DNA of 10,172 bases from Oribacterium sp. (GTDB taxonomy: Bacteria; Bacillota_A; Clostridia; Lachnospirales; Lachnospiraceae). The position numbers and the translations under genes were made by a program. Under the pieces are notes generated by a model. The model was not told the DNA's origin and did not search any database. It worked only from the letters and a program-made list of their open reading frames with translations. Of this stretch, positions 1-8,199 are shown one piece after another; positions within the stretch are counted from its first letter, which is position 1; every line of letters starts with the position of its first letter. The stretch spans positions 1 to 10,172 of the forward strand of contig JAGAXP010000254.1 in NCBI GenBank assembly GCA_017940955.1, read 5' to 3'.

Positions 1-288
1 CATATAGCTTGCATCTACGGATGGGTCTTCCATATACTTCTTTGCTTTCTCGATTCTGTCCTGCTTGTCTTCAGGTGACAGAACTTCTACGTAGAAGCTT
101 ACATCTGCCTTTCCGTCATCCGGTCCGATGTCGGGAAGGATGTCAATGAACATGCCTTTGGTGTCATCCTCGGAAAGAGGGATTTTGTCTTCTATCTGTA
201 CTCCGTCAAGTCCGAGGTCCGCAAGATTCGCACTCAGGATATCCTCTGCCTCAGTAATTGTATGAATTGTGAATTTTCTCCAAACCAT
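1..288 (-). CDS. prmA: Ribosomal protein L11 methyltransferase, N-terminal part (cut by window edge)
   Basis: This is the first 96 codons of a minus-strand gene that continues beyond the left edge of the window. The translation begins MVWRKFTIHTITEAEDILSA and continues through GLDGVQIED and GMFIDILPDIGPDDGK. This is the pattern of the N-terminal substrate-recognition domain of PrmA in Clostridia. PrmA trimethylates ribosomal protein L11 in the cytoplasm using S-adenosylmethionine. The catalytic Rossmann-fold domain lies outside the window, so activity cannot be judged. The ATG at 288 is preceded by GAAAGGCG, a modest ribosome binding site about 6 nt upstream. A candidate sigma-A promoter lies in the 149-bp gap after the cysteine desulfurase gene. 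In many Firmicutes prmA sits directly between dnaJ and rsmE; here it lies two genes further downstream. Confidence 0.85.
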   Translation of the reverse strand, partial: MVWRKFTIHTITEAEDILSANLADLGLDGVQIEDKIPLSEDDTKGMFIDILPDIGPDDGKADVSFYVEVLSPEDKQDRIEKAKKYMEDPSVDASYM

Positions 289-319
289 ATTATCGCCTTT
301 CGATGTTCTTTGCTCCTGT

Positions 320-347
320 TATATAACCTTAGAAGCATTTGTCTCAA
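320..347 (-). promoter_or_regulatory. Candidate sigma-A promoter for prmA
   Basis: On the minus strand, TTGAGA (347-342) is followed after 16 bp by TATATA (325-320), in the frame of a TTATATAA palindrome. It would give a leader of about 20-25 nt before the prmA start codon at 288. The match is good but not perfect. A second TATAAT at 417-412 lacks a convincing -35 box. Confidence 0.45.
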
Positions 348-437
348 ATTTTAATATACGACTATGTACTGTCATTCGGTTTATAATGAACTGTCCCACC
401 TCATAAACTGCATTATAGTATCATGAACCATCACTCA

Positions 438-1595
438 TCAGAATCTTGTAAATCTTCTCAGTACCGGAACAAGCTCCTTTAAAGCCTCCATACAGAGGTC
501 AACTTCTTCCTTTTCATTGAATACTCCGAAGGAAAATCTGATGGTGGAATCCTGAAGCTCGGGTTTCACACCTATTGCCTTTAGGGTTCCAGAAATACCG
601 GGATGATTTGAGGAGCAGGCTGAGCCTGAACTTACATAAATGCCTTTTTCTTCCAACGCGTGGAGAAGAACTTCTGCACGAACCTTTTCAAAGGAAACGG
701 ATACAATGTTAGGTGCCGAGGCATCACCTCTTTCTGAATTCACAGTTACTCCATCGATCTTTGATACTTCATCAATAAAATAGTTCTTTATATCCATTAT
801 ACGCGCGATCTTCGCATCATGATCCCTGTAGGCAAGTTCTGCCGCAAGTCCCATACCTGCGATTCCGGGAACATTGTGGGTTCCGGAACGCATATCCTCC
901 TGCTGTCCGCCTCCATAGATCATGGGTCTCAGGCGGATCTTCTCATCTACGTAAAGAAATCCAACTCCCTTAGGTCCGTGAATCTTGTGGCCGGATACAG
1001 AGAGCATATCGATATTCTGCTTCTTGGGACGTATGGTCAGTTTTCCGTAGGACTGGATTGCATCTGTGTGGAACCAGGTGTTGGGATTACATACCTTAAC
1101 CAGCTTTCCTATTTCTTCCACCGGCTCTATGGCACCTATCTCATTGTTCACATGCATGATGGTAACAAGGATGGTATCATGTCTTATGGCAGTTCTCAGG
1201 TCGTTAAGATTTATGTGTCCCTTACTGTCTACCGGAAGATAAGTGATCTCGTATCCAAGTTCTGCCAATGTATCCAACGGCTTGTAGATGGCTGCATGCT
1301 CAACCTGGGAAGATATGATGTGCATTCCCTGCTTACGCTTTGCAAGGGCCGTTCCGAAGATGGCTGTATTGTTTGATTCTGTGCCGCCTGATGTAAATAT
1401 TATCTCCTTTGGTTTAACCTTCAGAGTGTTTGCAACCTGTTCCCGGGCTGTACGGAAATACTTCTCCGCATCAAAACCTTTTATATGCTTTGAAGAGGGA
1501 TTACCGTAATCCTCCTCCATTGTCTTCTTCATAAGCTCCACAACCTCAGGATAAACCCTTGTTGTGGCTGAATTGTCAAAATATATTTCTCTCAT
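438..1595 (-). CDS. Cysteine desulfurase, NifS/IscS-like (group I)
   Basis: This 385-residue PLP enzyme would remove sulfur from L-cysteine as an enzyme-bound persulfide, giving alanine, and pass the sulfur to Fe-S assembly or tRNA thiolation. The landmarks are in order: IYFDNSATT near the start, GGTESNN (70-76), VEHAA with the PLP-stacking His100, HTDA with Asp178, SGHKIHGPKG with the Schiff-base Lys204, and RSGTHN (236-241), where related enzymes more often have RSGTEN. The mobile loop SSGSACSS carries the catalytic Cys327, and TIRFSFG contains Arg353. Length and the loop fit group I. The ATG at 1595 has an ACAGGA site about 10 nt upstream. No iscU, iscR or thiI is visible next to it, so the sulfur acceptor is unknown. 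The next gene downstream is prmA after 149 bp. The upstream gap carries a tandem repeat with a candidate promoter and operator. Confidence 0.92.
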   Translation of the reverse strand: MREIYFDNSATTRVYPEVVELMKKTMEEDYGNPSSKHIKGFDAEKYFRTAREQVANTLKVKPKEIIFTSGGTESNNTAIFGTALAKRKQGMHIISSQVEHAAIYKPLDTLAELGYEITYLPVDSKGHINLNDLRTAIRHDTILVTIMHVNNEIGAIEPVEEIGKLVKVCNPNTWFHTDAIQSYGKLTIRPKKQNIDMLSVSGHKIHGPKGVGFLYVDEKIRLRPMIYGGGQQEDMRSGTHNVPGIAGMGLAAELAYRDHDAKIARIMDIKNYFIDEVSKIDGVTVNSERGDASAPNIVSVSFEKVRAEVLLHALEEKGIYVSSGSACSSNHPGISGTLKAIGVKPELQDSTIRFSFGVFNEKEEVDLCMEALKELVPVLRRFTRF

Positions 1596-1602
1596 CTTTT
1601 AT

Positions 1603-1678
1603 GAATCCTGTTCTATCACCGTACATGGTGAATATCTGTCAAATCCTGTTTTTTCATCGGATATGGTATATATCTGTC
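1603..1678. repeat. Imperfect tandem duplication, 38-bp period, upstream of the cysteine desulfurase gene
   Basis: Two adjacent copies, 1604-1640 and 1642-1678, match at 30 of 37 positions. Both start AATCCTGTT and end ATATCTGTC when read on the plus strand. They fill about half of the 149-bp gap between rsmE and the cysteine desulfurase gene. The copy nearer the gene contains the inverted repeat CACCGTACATGGTG (1617-1630). Confidence 0.75.
1614..1642 (-). promoter_or_regulatory. Candidate promoter with overlapping inverted-repeat operator for the cysteine desulfurase gene
   Basis: On the minus strand, a consensus -35 TTGACA (1642-1637) is separated by 17 bp from GTGATA (1619-1614), a weak -10. 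A dyad (CACC, six bases, GGTG; 1617-1630) lies in the spacer and overlaps the -10, a place where a bound repressor would block RNA polymerase. The -35 is created at the junction of the two tandem repeat copies. The regulator is unknown. An Rrf2-type (IscR/CymR-like) protein is a guess from the gene's function only. Confidence 0.4.
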
Positions 1679-1744
1679 TTTATTTGCAGCTTCGATAGAA
1701 ATACCTGTCTGAAATCATCAGAAGCCCCTGATCATCAACAATCC

Positions 1745-2557
1745 TTATTGGTTTTCTTCATCAGCTTTTGCTTCCAGCATCAACATCAGTACGCTGAGGC
1801 TAGTTATAGCAGCGGTCTCTGTTCTGAGAATACGCTTGCCAAGGGTTATGGGCTCTATTCCGTGCTGAAGGGCATCTTCTATCTCCGAATCCGAAAAGCC
1901 GCCTTCAGGACCGATGAATACCGCAATCCTGCCATGATCGGGAAGCTTTCTCAGCTCTTCCATGGTGTGCTTAATGCTTTTGGCATTTTCATAAGGAATC
2001 AGCTTAAGGTTAAAGTCCTTCACAAAATCCATGGCTTGATTCCACTTCATTACCGGCATCACTTCGGGAATGATGGAACGTTTGGACTGCTTTGCAGCGG
2101 CCTCCGCTATAGCCTGCCAGCGCCCGGTTTTCTTTTGCTGTCTTTTATCGTCAAGCTTGATGACCGTGTTTTTCGAATCCAGCGGGATCACCGCATGAGC
2201 TCCAAGCTCTACTGCCTTCTGTATAATAAGCTCCATCTTGTCCTGCTTGGGAAGTCCCTGAAAAAGGTATATATCAGCAGGGAGTTCATGTATCTCTTCA
2301 ACAAAGTTTATATGCAGAATCACCTCCGGCTCGGAAACAGAAGAAGCTCCAGTCTCTCTTGCCTCTTTTATAAAGTTCTCATCATGAACTTCCATCACAT
2401 CACATTCATAATCAGTTCCTTCTCCGTCAGAGATAAGTATTTTTTCACCCACTCTTACACGAAGGACGTTCTTCAAATGATTGTAATTGTCACCTGTCAG
2501 ACGGACTCTGCGGTTATCTGTATCTATATCCGATTTATCTGCAAAAAAATGATGCAT
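1745..2557 (-). CDS. rsmE: 16S rRNA (uracil1498-N3)-methyltransferase
   Basis: RsmE methylates N3 of U1498 in helix 44 of 16S rRNA, using S-adenosylmethionine, on the assembled 30S subunit. The 270-residue length is near the family norm. Visible family blocks are NHLKNVLRVRVGE in the N-terminal PUA-like domain (26-38), LPKQDKMELIIQKAVELGA (102-120), the RWQAIAEAAAKQSKR block (146-160), IGPEGGFSDSE (215-225) and LGKRILRTETAA (239-250). The last two form the SAM-binding trefoil knot of the SPOUT fold. The ATG at 2557 has a weak AGG site. It lies downstream of a good extended -10 promoter, so rsmE is probably transcribed independently of the heat-shock operon, which ends in a terminator 278 bp upstream. 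The C-terminus ends in a short acidic tail (EAKADEENQ). Confidence 0.93.
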   Translation of the reverse strand: MHHFFADKSDIDTDNRRVRLTGDNYNHLKNVLRVRVGEKILISDGEGTDYECDVMEVHDENFIKEARETGASSVSEPEVILHINFVEEIHELPADIYLFQGLPKQDKMELIIQKAVELGAHAVIPLDSKNTVIKLDDKRQQKKTGRWQAIAEAAAKQSKRSIIPEVMPVMKWNQAMDFVKDFNLKLIPYENAKSIKHTMEELRKLPDHGRIAVFIGPEGGFSDSEIEDALQHGIEPITLGKRILRTETAAITSLSVLMLMLEAKADEENQ

Positions 2558-2600
2558 ATCAACCTGCTTTCACACGAACTATATCAATAAAATCTTCGCT

Positions 2601-2628
2601 ATTATAACAAGTAGGCATAAAAAGTAAA
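2601..2628 (-). promoter_or_regulatory. Sigma-A promoter for rsmE (extended -10)
   Basis: On the minus strand, TTTACT (2628-2623), a 16-bp spacer and a perfect TATAAT (2606-2601) form a promoter. The bases TGT directly before the -10 give the extended TGn element that can compensate for a weak -35. Transcription would start near 2594, leaving a leader of about 37 nt before the rsmE ATG. Confidence 0.65.
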
Positions 2629-2748
2629 ACCCTTAATCGAGAAGAAAGAACCAATTGCTCCCCTGCGCGTTGGCTATAAAAAGTAACCCGAACAGTATAC
2701 ACTCCCGACACAGCAATTAACTCTAAACATAAAAAAAGCAGAGCCACG

Positions 2749-2790
2749 CCAGTGGGGACGGTTCTCGCCGGCGAGAACCGTCCCCACTGG
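2749..2790. repeat. REP-like palindromic element, copy 1
   Basis: This is a perfect 42-bp palindrome. Its 32-bp core (2754-2785) is GGGGACGGTTCTCGCC followed by its reverse complement, identical to copies 2 and 3. The arms here are CCAGT and ACTGG. On the minus strand the palindrome is followed by CGTGGCTCTGC and then seven Ts (2737-2731), so it could also act as a terminator. It lies 44 bp past the T-tract of the dnaJ terminator and upstream of the rsmE promoter. It resembles REP/BIME elements mobilised by Y1-type RAYT transposases, but no such gene is present in the window. Confidence 0.85.
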
Positions 2791-2834
2791 TTCACCCTCG
2801 ACTAAAATCTTAGGAAGAGTAATTAACTTTTATC

Positions 2835-2874
2835 AAAAAAGGCAGAGCTAAAGGATCATTCCTCCGGCTCTGCC
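2835..2874 (-). terminator. Intrinsic terminator of the hrcA-grpE-dnaK-dnaJ operon
   Basis: On the minus strand an 8-bp stem GGCAGAGC/GCTCTGCC (2874-2841) is extended, after one C/A mismatch, by six more pairs including G-U pairs around an ATGA loop. It is followed directly by TTTTTT (2840-2835). It begins 42 nt after the dnaJ stop codon and is a textbook rho-independent terminator. Confidence 0.92.
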
Positions 2875-2916
2875 CTATATATGTACCGACAGAATTGTTA
2901 CTCCCGGTATTGTTTA

Positions 2917-4041
2917 TTAAACATCTATTGTCTCTCCGCAGGTCTTTGCGAAGGCCTTGAGAGCTTCCTTCTGCTCCTTGTTGAGTGAAGAAGGAATATT
3001 TACAACTATGGTAACATACTGGTCACCACGAACATCCGGGTTATTAAGGCTCGGAACACCTTTACCTCTCAGTCTTGTCTTTGTGTCAGACTGAGTTCCC
3101 GGCTTGATCTGAAGTTCTACATTACCGTCTACTGTACGGATAACCTTCTTGCCTCCCAGAGCAGCTGTTGCAAAGCTTATTTCCTCTGTGGAGTAAATGT
3201 TTGTACCCTGACGCTTGAAGAACGGATGCTGTGATACAGCTATATCAACAAGAAGATCTCCTCTCGGACCGCCGTTTGTTCCGGGGTCTCCGCCGCCAGA
3301 ACGACGAAGTGTCTGTCCATCATCGATGCCTGCAGGAATGGTGATCTCGATATTCTTCTGAGTTGTAATATATCCGTCACCATGACAGTCAGGACATTTC
3401 TCTTTGACGATCTTTCCGGATCCCTGACAGTCAGGACATGTAGTTACCTGCTGTATGGTTCCGAACATGCTCTGTCTTGTAACAACCACCTGACCGCGGC
3501 CATTACATCTTGTACAGGTCTCAGGCTGTGTTCCCGGCTTTGCGCCGGTTCCGTTACATTTCTTACACTCGTCCTTATATCTTATCTTAACTGTCTTTTT
3601 ACAGCCCTTGATGGCTTCATCAAAAGTGATACGAACTCCGGTACGGATTGACTGTCCACGAGTTGCCTGATTAGCCGCACTGCCTCCATATGAGGAAAAA
3701 CCGCCACGGGATCCTCCGAAGCCAAAGATATCTCCGAATATATCCGAGAAATCCATACCCCCAAAATCGAATCCGCCAAAACCGCTGCTCTGTCCTGCAG
3801 CCGAGTTTGCGTCAAATGCAGCATGACCGTATGTATCATATGCTCTTCTCTTCTGTTCATCCGAAAGAACCGCATATGCCTCATTTGCCTCACGGAACTT
3901 CTCAGCCGCCGCAGCATCACCGGGATTTGCATCCGGATGATACTTTTTCGCAAGCTTACGGAAAGCTCTCTTTATGGTTGCATCATCAGCATTTTTATCT
4001 ACACCGAGGACTTCATAATAGTCCCGCTTTTGTTCTGCCAT
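2917..4041 (-). CDS. dnaJ: Chaperone protein DnaJ (Hsp40, type I)
   Basis: DnaJ delivers unfolded proteins to DnaK and stimulates its ATPase. The 374 residues show the full type I layout. The J domain (about 5-71) carries the catalytic HPD at 35-37. A Gly/Phe-rich linker (about 83-120) contains FGGFDFGG and [12 protein letters not shown]. The zinc-binding region has four CxxCxGxG repeats at 159-166, 176-183, 202-209 and 216-223. The C-terminal client-binding domains follow, with GIDDGQTLR and GDLLVDIAV. The ATG at 4041 has AGGAG six nt upstream. It is the last gene of the operon, 80 bp after dnaK, and that gap contains a strong stem-loop. A terminator follows the stop. No anomalies are seen. 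Confidence 0.97.
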   Translation of the reverse strand: MAEQKRDYYEVLGVDKNADDATIKRAFRKLAKKYHPDANPGDAAAAEKFREANEAYAVLSDEQKRRAYDTYGHAAFDANSAAGQSSGFGGFDFGGMDFSDIFGDIFGFGGSRGGFSSYGGSAANQATRGQSIRTGVRITFDEAIKGCKKTVKIRYKDECKKCNGTGAKPGTQPETCTRCNGRGQVVVTRQSMFGTIQQVTTCPDCQGSGKIVKEKCPDCHGDGYITTQKNIEITIPAGIDDGQTLRRSGGGDPGTNGGPRGDLLVDIAVSQHPFFKRQGTNIYSTEEISFATAALGGKKVIRTVDGNVELQIKPGTQSDTKTRLRGKGVPSLNNPDVRGDQYVTIVVNIPSSLNKEQKEALKAFAKTCGETIDV

Positions 4042-4070
4042 GTTTTACTCCTAGCAATATATCAACATTT

Positions 4071-4095
4071 GCCCCCGACGCAATGCGCCGGAGGC
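4071..4095 (-). other. Strong stem-loop between dnaK and dnaJ
   Basis: On the minus strand GCCTCCGGCG and CGTCGGGGGC pair over 10 bp, with two G-U pairs, around a CATTG loop. The next bases are AAATGTTGAT, with no T-tract, so this is unlikely to be a full terminator. A structure like this could protect the 3' end of dnaK mRNA or reduce read-through, which would lower DnaJ relative to DnaK. That role is inference. Confidence 0.7.
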
Positions 4096-4121
4096 ATTTA
4101 ATAAAACGACGATTTATGATT

Positions 4122-6005
<1,884 letters not shown>

Positions 6006-6038
6006 CTATAAAAAACTGGATTTCTTTATATTTTATAA

Positions 6039-6062
6039 CGGCAGAGCTTTTGACTCCCGCCG
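6039..6062 (-). other. Stem-loop between grpE and dnaK
   Basis: On the minus strand CGGCGGGAG (6062-6054) pairs with CTCTGCCG (6046-6039), giving about 8 bp with one G-U pair and one bulged G around TCAAAAG. It is followed by TTATAAAATATAAAG rather than a T-tract. It lies about 50 nt before the dnaK start and may be a processing or stability element at the boundary between the regulatory genes (hrcA, grpE) and the abundant chaperone dnaK. Confidence 0.55.
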
Positions 6063-6093
6063 AGTGTTACTGGACCATTGCTTTTAATGTTTT

Positions 6094-6738
6094 CTATTTC
6101 TTCACCTTAACCATGCTGTGTCTGATCACCTGATCCTTATAGGTGTAACCCTTCTGAAGATCCTGTGTGACTGTATCCTCAGGTGCATCGCTTTCTGTAT
6201 CTGTCATAACTGCATTGTGGAGGTTCGGATCGAATTTCTCGCCCTCAGCCTTGATGGCTTTGACCTGAAGATCCTCGAACAGTTTTTCAATCTGCTTGTA
6301 GATTCCCTGGACACCCTTTGTGAAAGCATCCTCTTCATCTTCCTTCTCTACAGTTCCCAGAGCTCTTTCAAAATTGTCAACCACCGGGAGAAGCTTCTCG
6401 ATCACTTCTCTGGCACCGAAGTCGAAATTCTGGATCTTCTCCTTCTCAGTACGCTTGCGGAAATTGTCAAACTCCGCATAAAGCCTTGTGTATTTATCCT
6501 TAAGATCGGCTATTTCTGCCTCGTACTTTTCCTTGATTTTTACGGTTTCGTCATCCTCAGCCGCATTTTCATCATCTTTAGCCTCAGCTTCATCATTTTC
6601 TGAAGCTTCCGCATTCTCAGAGTCCTCTGCTGCTTCCTTGTTTTCCTGAGACTCTTCCATGGTCTCCTCAACATTTTCTTCTTTTATTTCTTCTGTACCC
6701 TGTTCTTCGGAAGACTTCTTTATTTCTTCGTCCTTCAA
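6094..6738 (-). CDS. grpE: Nucleotide exchange factor GrpE
   Basis: GrpE is a homodimer that releases ADP from DnaK and so sets the pace of the chaperone cycle; in other bacteria it also acts as a thermosensor. Of 214 residues, the first 65 or so are an extremely acidic, low-complexity tail rich in Glu, Asp, Asn and Ala. A long helix or coiled coil follows (about 66-130), with the family block YAEFDNFRKRTEKEK (87-101) and LLPVVDNFERAL (116-127). The C-terminal beta domain contains EKFDPNLHNAV (167-177), GYTYKDQVIRHSMVKV. The start codon is TTG at 6738, set by a perfect AGGAGG five nt upstream; no ATG gives a better start. The gene lies 71 bp after hrcA. Confidence 0.95.
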   Translation of the reverse strand: MKDEEIKKSSEEQGTEEIKEENVEETMEESQENKEAAEDSENAEASENDEAEAKDDENAAEDDETVKIKEKYEAEIADLKDKYTRLYAEFDNFRKRTEKEKIQNFDFGAREVIEKLLPVVDNFERALGTVEKEDEEDAFTKGVQGIYKQIEKLFEDLQVKAIKAEGEKFDPNLHNAVMTDTESDAPEDTVTQDLQKGYTYKDQVIRHSMVKVKK

Positions 6739-6743
6739 GATAA

Positions 6744-6749
6744 CCTCCT
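6744..6749 (-). promoter_or_regulatory. Ribosome binding site that fixes the TTG start of grpE
   Basis: AGGAGG on the minus strand lies 5 nt before TTG at 6738. A perfect Shine-Dalgarno in front of a non-ATG codon supports TTG as the true start. Confidence 0.85.
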
Positions 6750-6780
6750 GTCCTTAATCCTTACCGGATCTTTATATCTT

Positions 6781-6798
6781 AAGCTGCCCTGCAGCCTT
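6781..6798 (-). other. Small stem-loop between hrcA and grpE
   Basis: On the minus strand GCTGC and GCAGC (6795-6791 and 6787-6783) pair around a 3-nt loop. AAG/CTT just outside extends the stem past one bulged base. No T-tract follows. It is the weakest of the three intercistronic hairpins in this operon. Confidence 0.4.
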
Positions 6799-6809
6799 TT
6801 TAACCTTAG

Positions 6810-7841
6810 CTACTGAAATGCCTGATCCATCTCACTCTGAAGCTTACTGAGTATCTCCAATACCTTTTCATAGTCCATTCGTTTCGGTCCTATGACTCCT
6901 ATGGTTCCCTTCAGTCCGTTTCCAAGCTCGTAATTGGCTGTTATAACCGAGCAGTCTGTCATATTCTGAAGCGGAGATTCTTCTCCGATATAAACCTGTA
7001 TAGGCTTCTTTCCGTCAGTCTGCTCCTGTGATTCCTTTACAAGAGAAGCAAGTTCATCCTTTGTTTCGAATGCACTTATAAGCTTTGATGCATTATCGGA
7101 ATCCACAAGCTCCGGATACTTGAAAATGTTGGTTGCTCCGGAAGTATATATCTGACTCTCCCCGAGGTTGATATCCAGCATATTGAGAATGCTGTCAACT
7201 ATGGCCTTTACAGTACCCTTATAGCTTGTCCTTGCAAGAAGCTGTCCGATACGTCCTTCGGTGATGTCTTCAACGCTCAGTCCGTTAAGTACATCATTGA
7301 GAAGCATGTTAATGCTCAGAACTCTGTTGAAGTCAAGCTCCTCTGCACCGTCCAAAACCACTGATGAAGTCTTTACGATATTTCCCTGCATCATAACGAC
7401 AAGAAGCAGTCTCCTTGCATCCACAAGAGAAGTCTGTATGAACTTGATCTTGTTTGTTCTGATAGAGGGTCCTGTGACCACCGCTGCATATTTAGTATTC
7501 TCAGCAAGGTTTCTGACAAGTGTTTTTAATGTTGTCTCCAGGCGATCCACCTTTTCAAACATTTCGGTTTTCACATCGTCAATCTCATGCTTATGATTTT
7601 CCATGAGCTGATCAACATAAAACCTGTAGCCCTTGTCACTGGGGATACGACCTGCCGAAGTATGAGGCTGAACTATATACCCCATCTCCTCCAGATCACT
7701 CATTTCATTTCTGATGGTGGCAGAGCTGAGATTCAATCCGGAATACTTACTTATGGTTCGTGAGCCTACCGGTTCTCCGGTCTCAAGGTAGTTTTTGATT
7801 ATCGTGGTAAGGATAACAATCTTACGTTGATCCAGTTCCAT
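6810..7841 (-). CDS. hrcA: Heat-inducible transcription repressor HrcA
   Basis: HrcA is a dimeric repressor that binds CIRCE operators and needs GroEL to stay active; heat diverts GroEL and opens the operon. From ATG at 7841 it has 343 residues, the usual family length. The N-terminal winged helix-turn-helix (about 1-75) carries GSRTISKYSGLNLSSATIRN (26-45) and QPHTSAGRIPSDKGYRFYVD (58-77). A GAF-like domain follows, and GTIGVIGPKRMDYEKVLEIL lies near the C-terminus. The start is set by AAGGAGG seven nt upstream. An in-frame GTG at 7874 lies inside the CIRCE element and is not credible. The gene is first in the operon and therefore autoregulated through CIRCE. Confidence 0.97.
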   Translation of the reverse strand: MELDQRKIVILTTIIKNYLETGEPVGSRTISKYSGLNLSSATIRNEMSDLEEMGYIVQPHTSAGRIPSDKGYRFYVDQLMENHKHEIDDVKTEMFEKVDRLETTLKTLVRNLAENTKYAAVVTGPSIRTNKIKFIQTSLVDARRLLLVVMMQGNIVKTSSVVLDGAEELDFNRVLSINMLLNDVLNGLSVEDITEGRIGQLLARTSYKGTVKAIVDSILNMLDINLGESQIYTSGATNIFKYPELVDSDNASKLISAFETKDELASLVKESQEQTDGKKPIQVYIGEESPLQNMTDCSVITANYELGNGLKGTIGVIGPKRMDYEKVLEILSKLQSEMDQAFQ

Positions 7842-7848
7842 CTCTCCG

Positions 7849-7855
7849 CCTCCTT
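7849..7855 (-). promoter_or_regulatory. Ribosome binding site that fixes the hrcA start
   Basis: AAGGAGG on the minus strand, 7 nt before ATG at 7841. It selects this ATG over the in-frame GTG at 7874. Confidence 0.9.
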
Positions 7856-7867
7856 CTGTATTTTTTG

Positions 7868-7894
7868 TTAGCACTCAAAATATTGGAGTGCTAA
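7868..7894. promoter_or_regulatory. CIRCE operator (HrcA binding site)
   Basis: This is a perfect consensus CIRCE element, TTAGCACTC-N9-GAGTGCTAA, extended by one G/C pair on each side. It lies in the hrcA leader at roughly +6 to +32 from the expected start of transcription, so bound HrcA would block initiation or elongation. It is the only CIRCE in the window and controls the whole hrcA-grpE-dnaK-dnaJ operon. Confidence 0.98.
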
Positions 7895-7906
7895 CATCTG
7901 AAATTT

Positions 7907-7935
7907 ATAATACTCGCCTTGTAAATCTATGTCAA
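7907..7935 (-). promoter_or_regulatory. Sigma-A promoter of the hrcA operon
   Basis: On the minus strand, TTGACA (7935-7930), exactly 17 bp, then TATTAT (7912-7907). This is a near-perfect vegetative promoter, as is usual for CIRCE-controlled genes: strong by default and held down by HrcA. Transcription should start near 7900, just before CIRCE. Confidence 0.92.
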
Positions 7936-7988
7936 GAACTTTAACCAAATGCAATTGTGAATAAAAAATGAACTGTAAAAAAAAAGCA

Positions 7989-8040
7989 GAAATCCATTGG
8001 GGACGGTTCTCGCCGGCGAGAACCGTCCCCAATGGATTTC
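7989..8040. repeat. REP-like palindromic element, copy 2
   Basis: This is a perfect 52-bp palindrome, the longest of the three. The 32-bp core (7999-8030) is identical to the other copies. The arms are GAAATCCATT and AATGGATTTC. On the minus strand it is followed by TGC and nine Ts, so it could serve as a back-up terminator between the 3D-domain gene and hrcA. It begins only 5 bp past the T-tract of the preceding terminator. Confidence 0.87.
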
Positions 8041-8045
8041 CGGTC

Positions 8046-8076
8046 AAAAAAAGAGTCAGACCGTAATGTCTGACCC
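8046..8076 (-). terminator. Intrinsic terminator of the 3D-domain gene
   Basis: On the minus strand GGGTCAGAC and GTCTGACTC form a 9-bp stem with one G-U pair around a 6-nt loop (8076-8053), followed directly by TTTTTTT (8052-8046). It begins about 123 nt after the stop codon at 8200. Confidence 0.9.
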
Positions 8077-8199
8077 TGAATAACCAAGAAAACCTCACTG
8101 TGCTTTTAAAGCTCAAATCCTTATGTACTCATTAATTAATGTGTATTCTTACCGTTAATATCTTACGCACAGCTGCCATTTTGGTAAGTTCATCATTCA

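Larger units (their letters stand above)
2558..2916. other. Contents of the 359-bp dnaJ-rsmE intergenic region
   Basis: In transcription order this gap holds the dnaJ terminator (2874-2835), an AT-rich stretch with no recognisable signal, the palindromic repeat copy 1 (2790-2749) followed by a T-tract (2737-2731), a stretch with two similar motifs containing ACTTTTTAT and GCC (2689-2672 and 2632-2614), and the rsmE promoter (2628-2601). An open frame across it (minus strand 2795-2559) is created by the palindrome and has no family resemblance, so I see no gene here. Confidence 0.7.
7842..8199. other. Contents of the 358-bp gap between the 3D-domain gene and hrcA
   Basis: In transcription order it holds about 120 bp of unremarkable 3' sequence after the 3D-domain gene, that gene's terminator (8076-8046), the palindromic repeat copy 2 (8040-7989), nine Ts (7985-7977), the hrcA promoter (7935-7907), CIRCE (7894-7868) and the hrcA ribosome binding site. 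An open frame running through it (8116-7868) reads through the palindrome and CIRCE and is not a gene. Confidence 0.75.

Noticed and set aside
1559..2590. Long plus-strand open frame of 343 codons
   Set aside because: It is the antisense shadow of rsmE and the adjacent gap; the minus-strand protein has all RsmE motifs and the plus-strand translation has none.
2559..2795. 78-codon open frame on the minus strand between dnaJ and rsmE
   Set aside because: It reads through the palindromic repeat and the rsmE promoter, starts without a ribosome binding site and resembles no family; the palindrome keeps the frame open by chance.
7868..8116. 82-codon open frame on the minus strand upstream of hrcA
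   Set aside because: It crosses a terminator, the palindrome, the hrcA promoter and CIRCE, so it cannot be a real coding region.
8131..8199. 22-codon mini-frame (MNDELTK...) just after the 3D-domain gene stop
   Set aside because: It has no ribosome binding site of its own, no recognisable product and lies in a 3' untranslated stretch.
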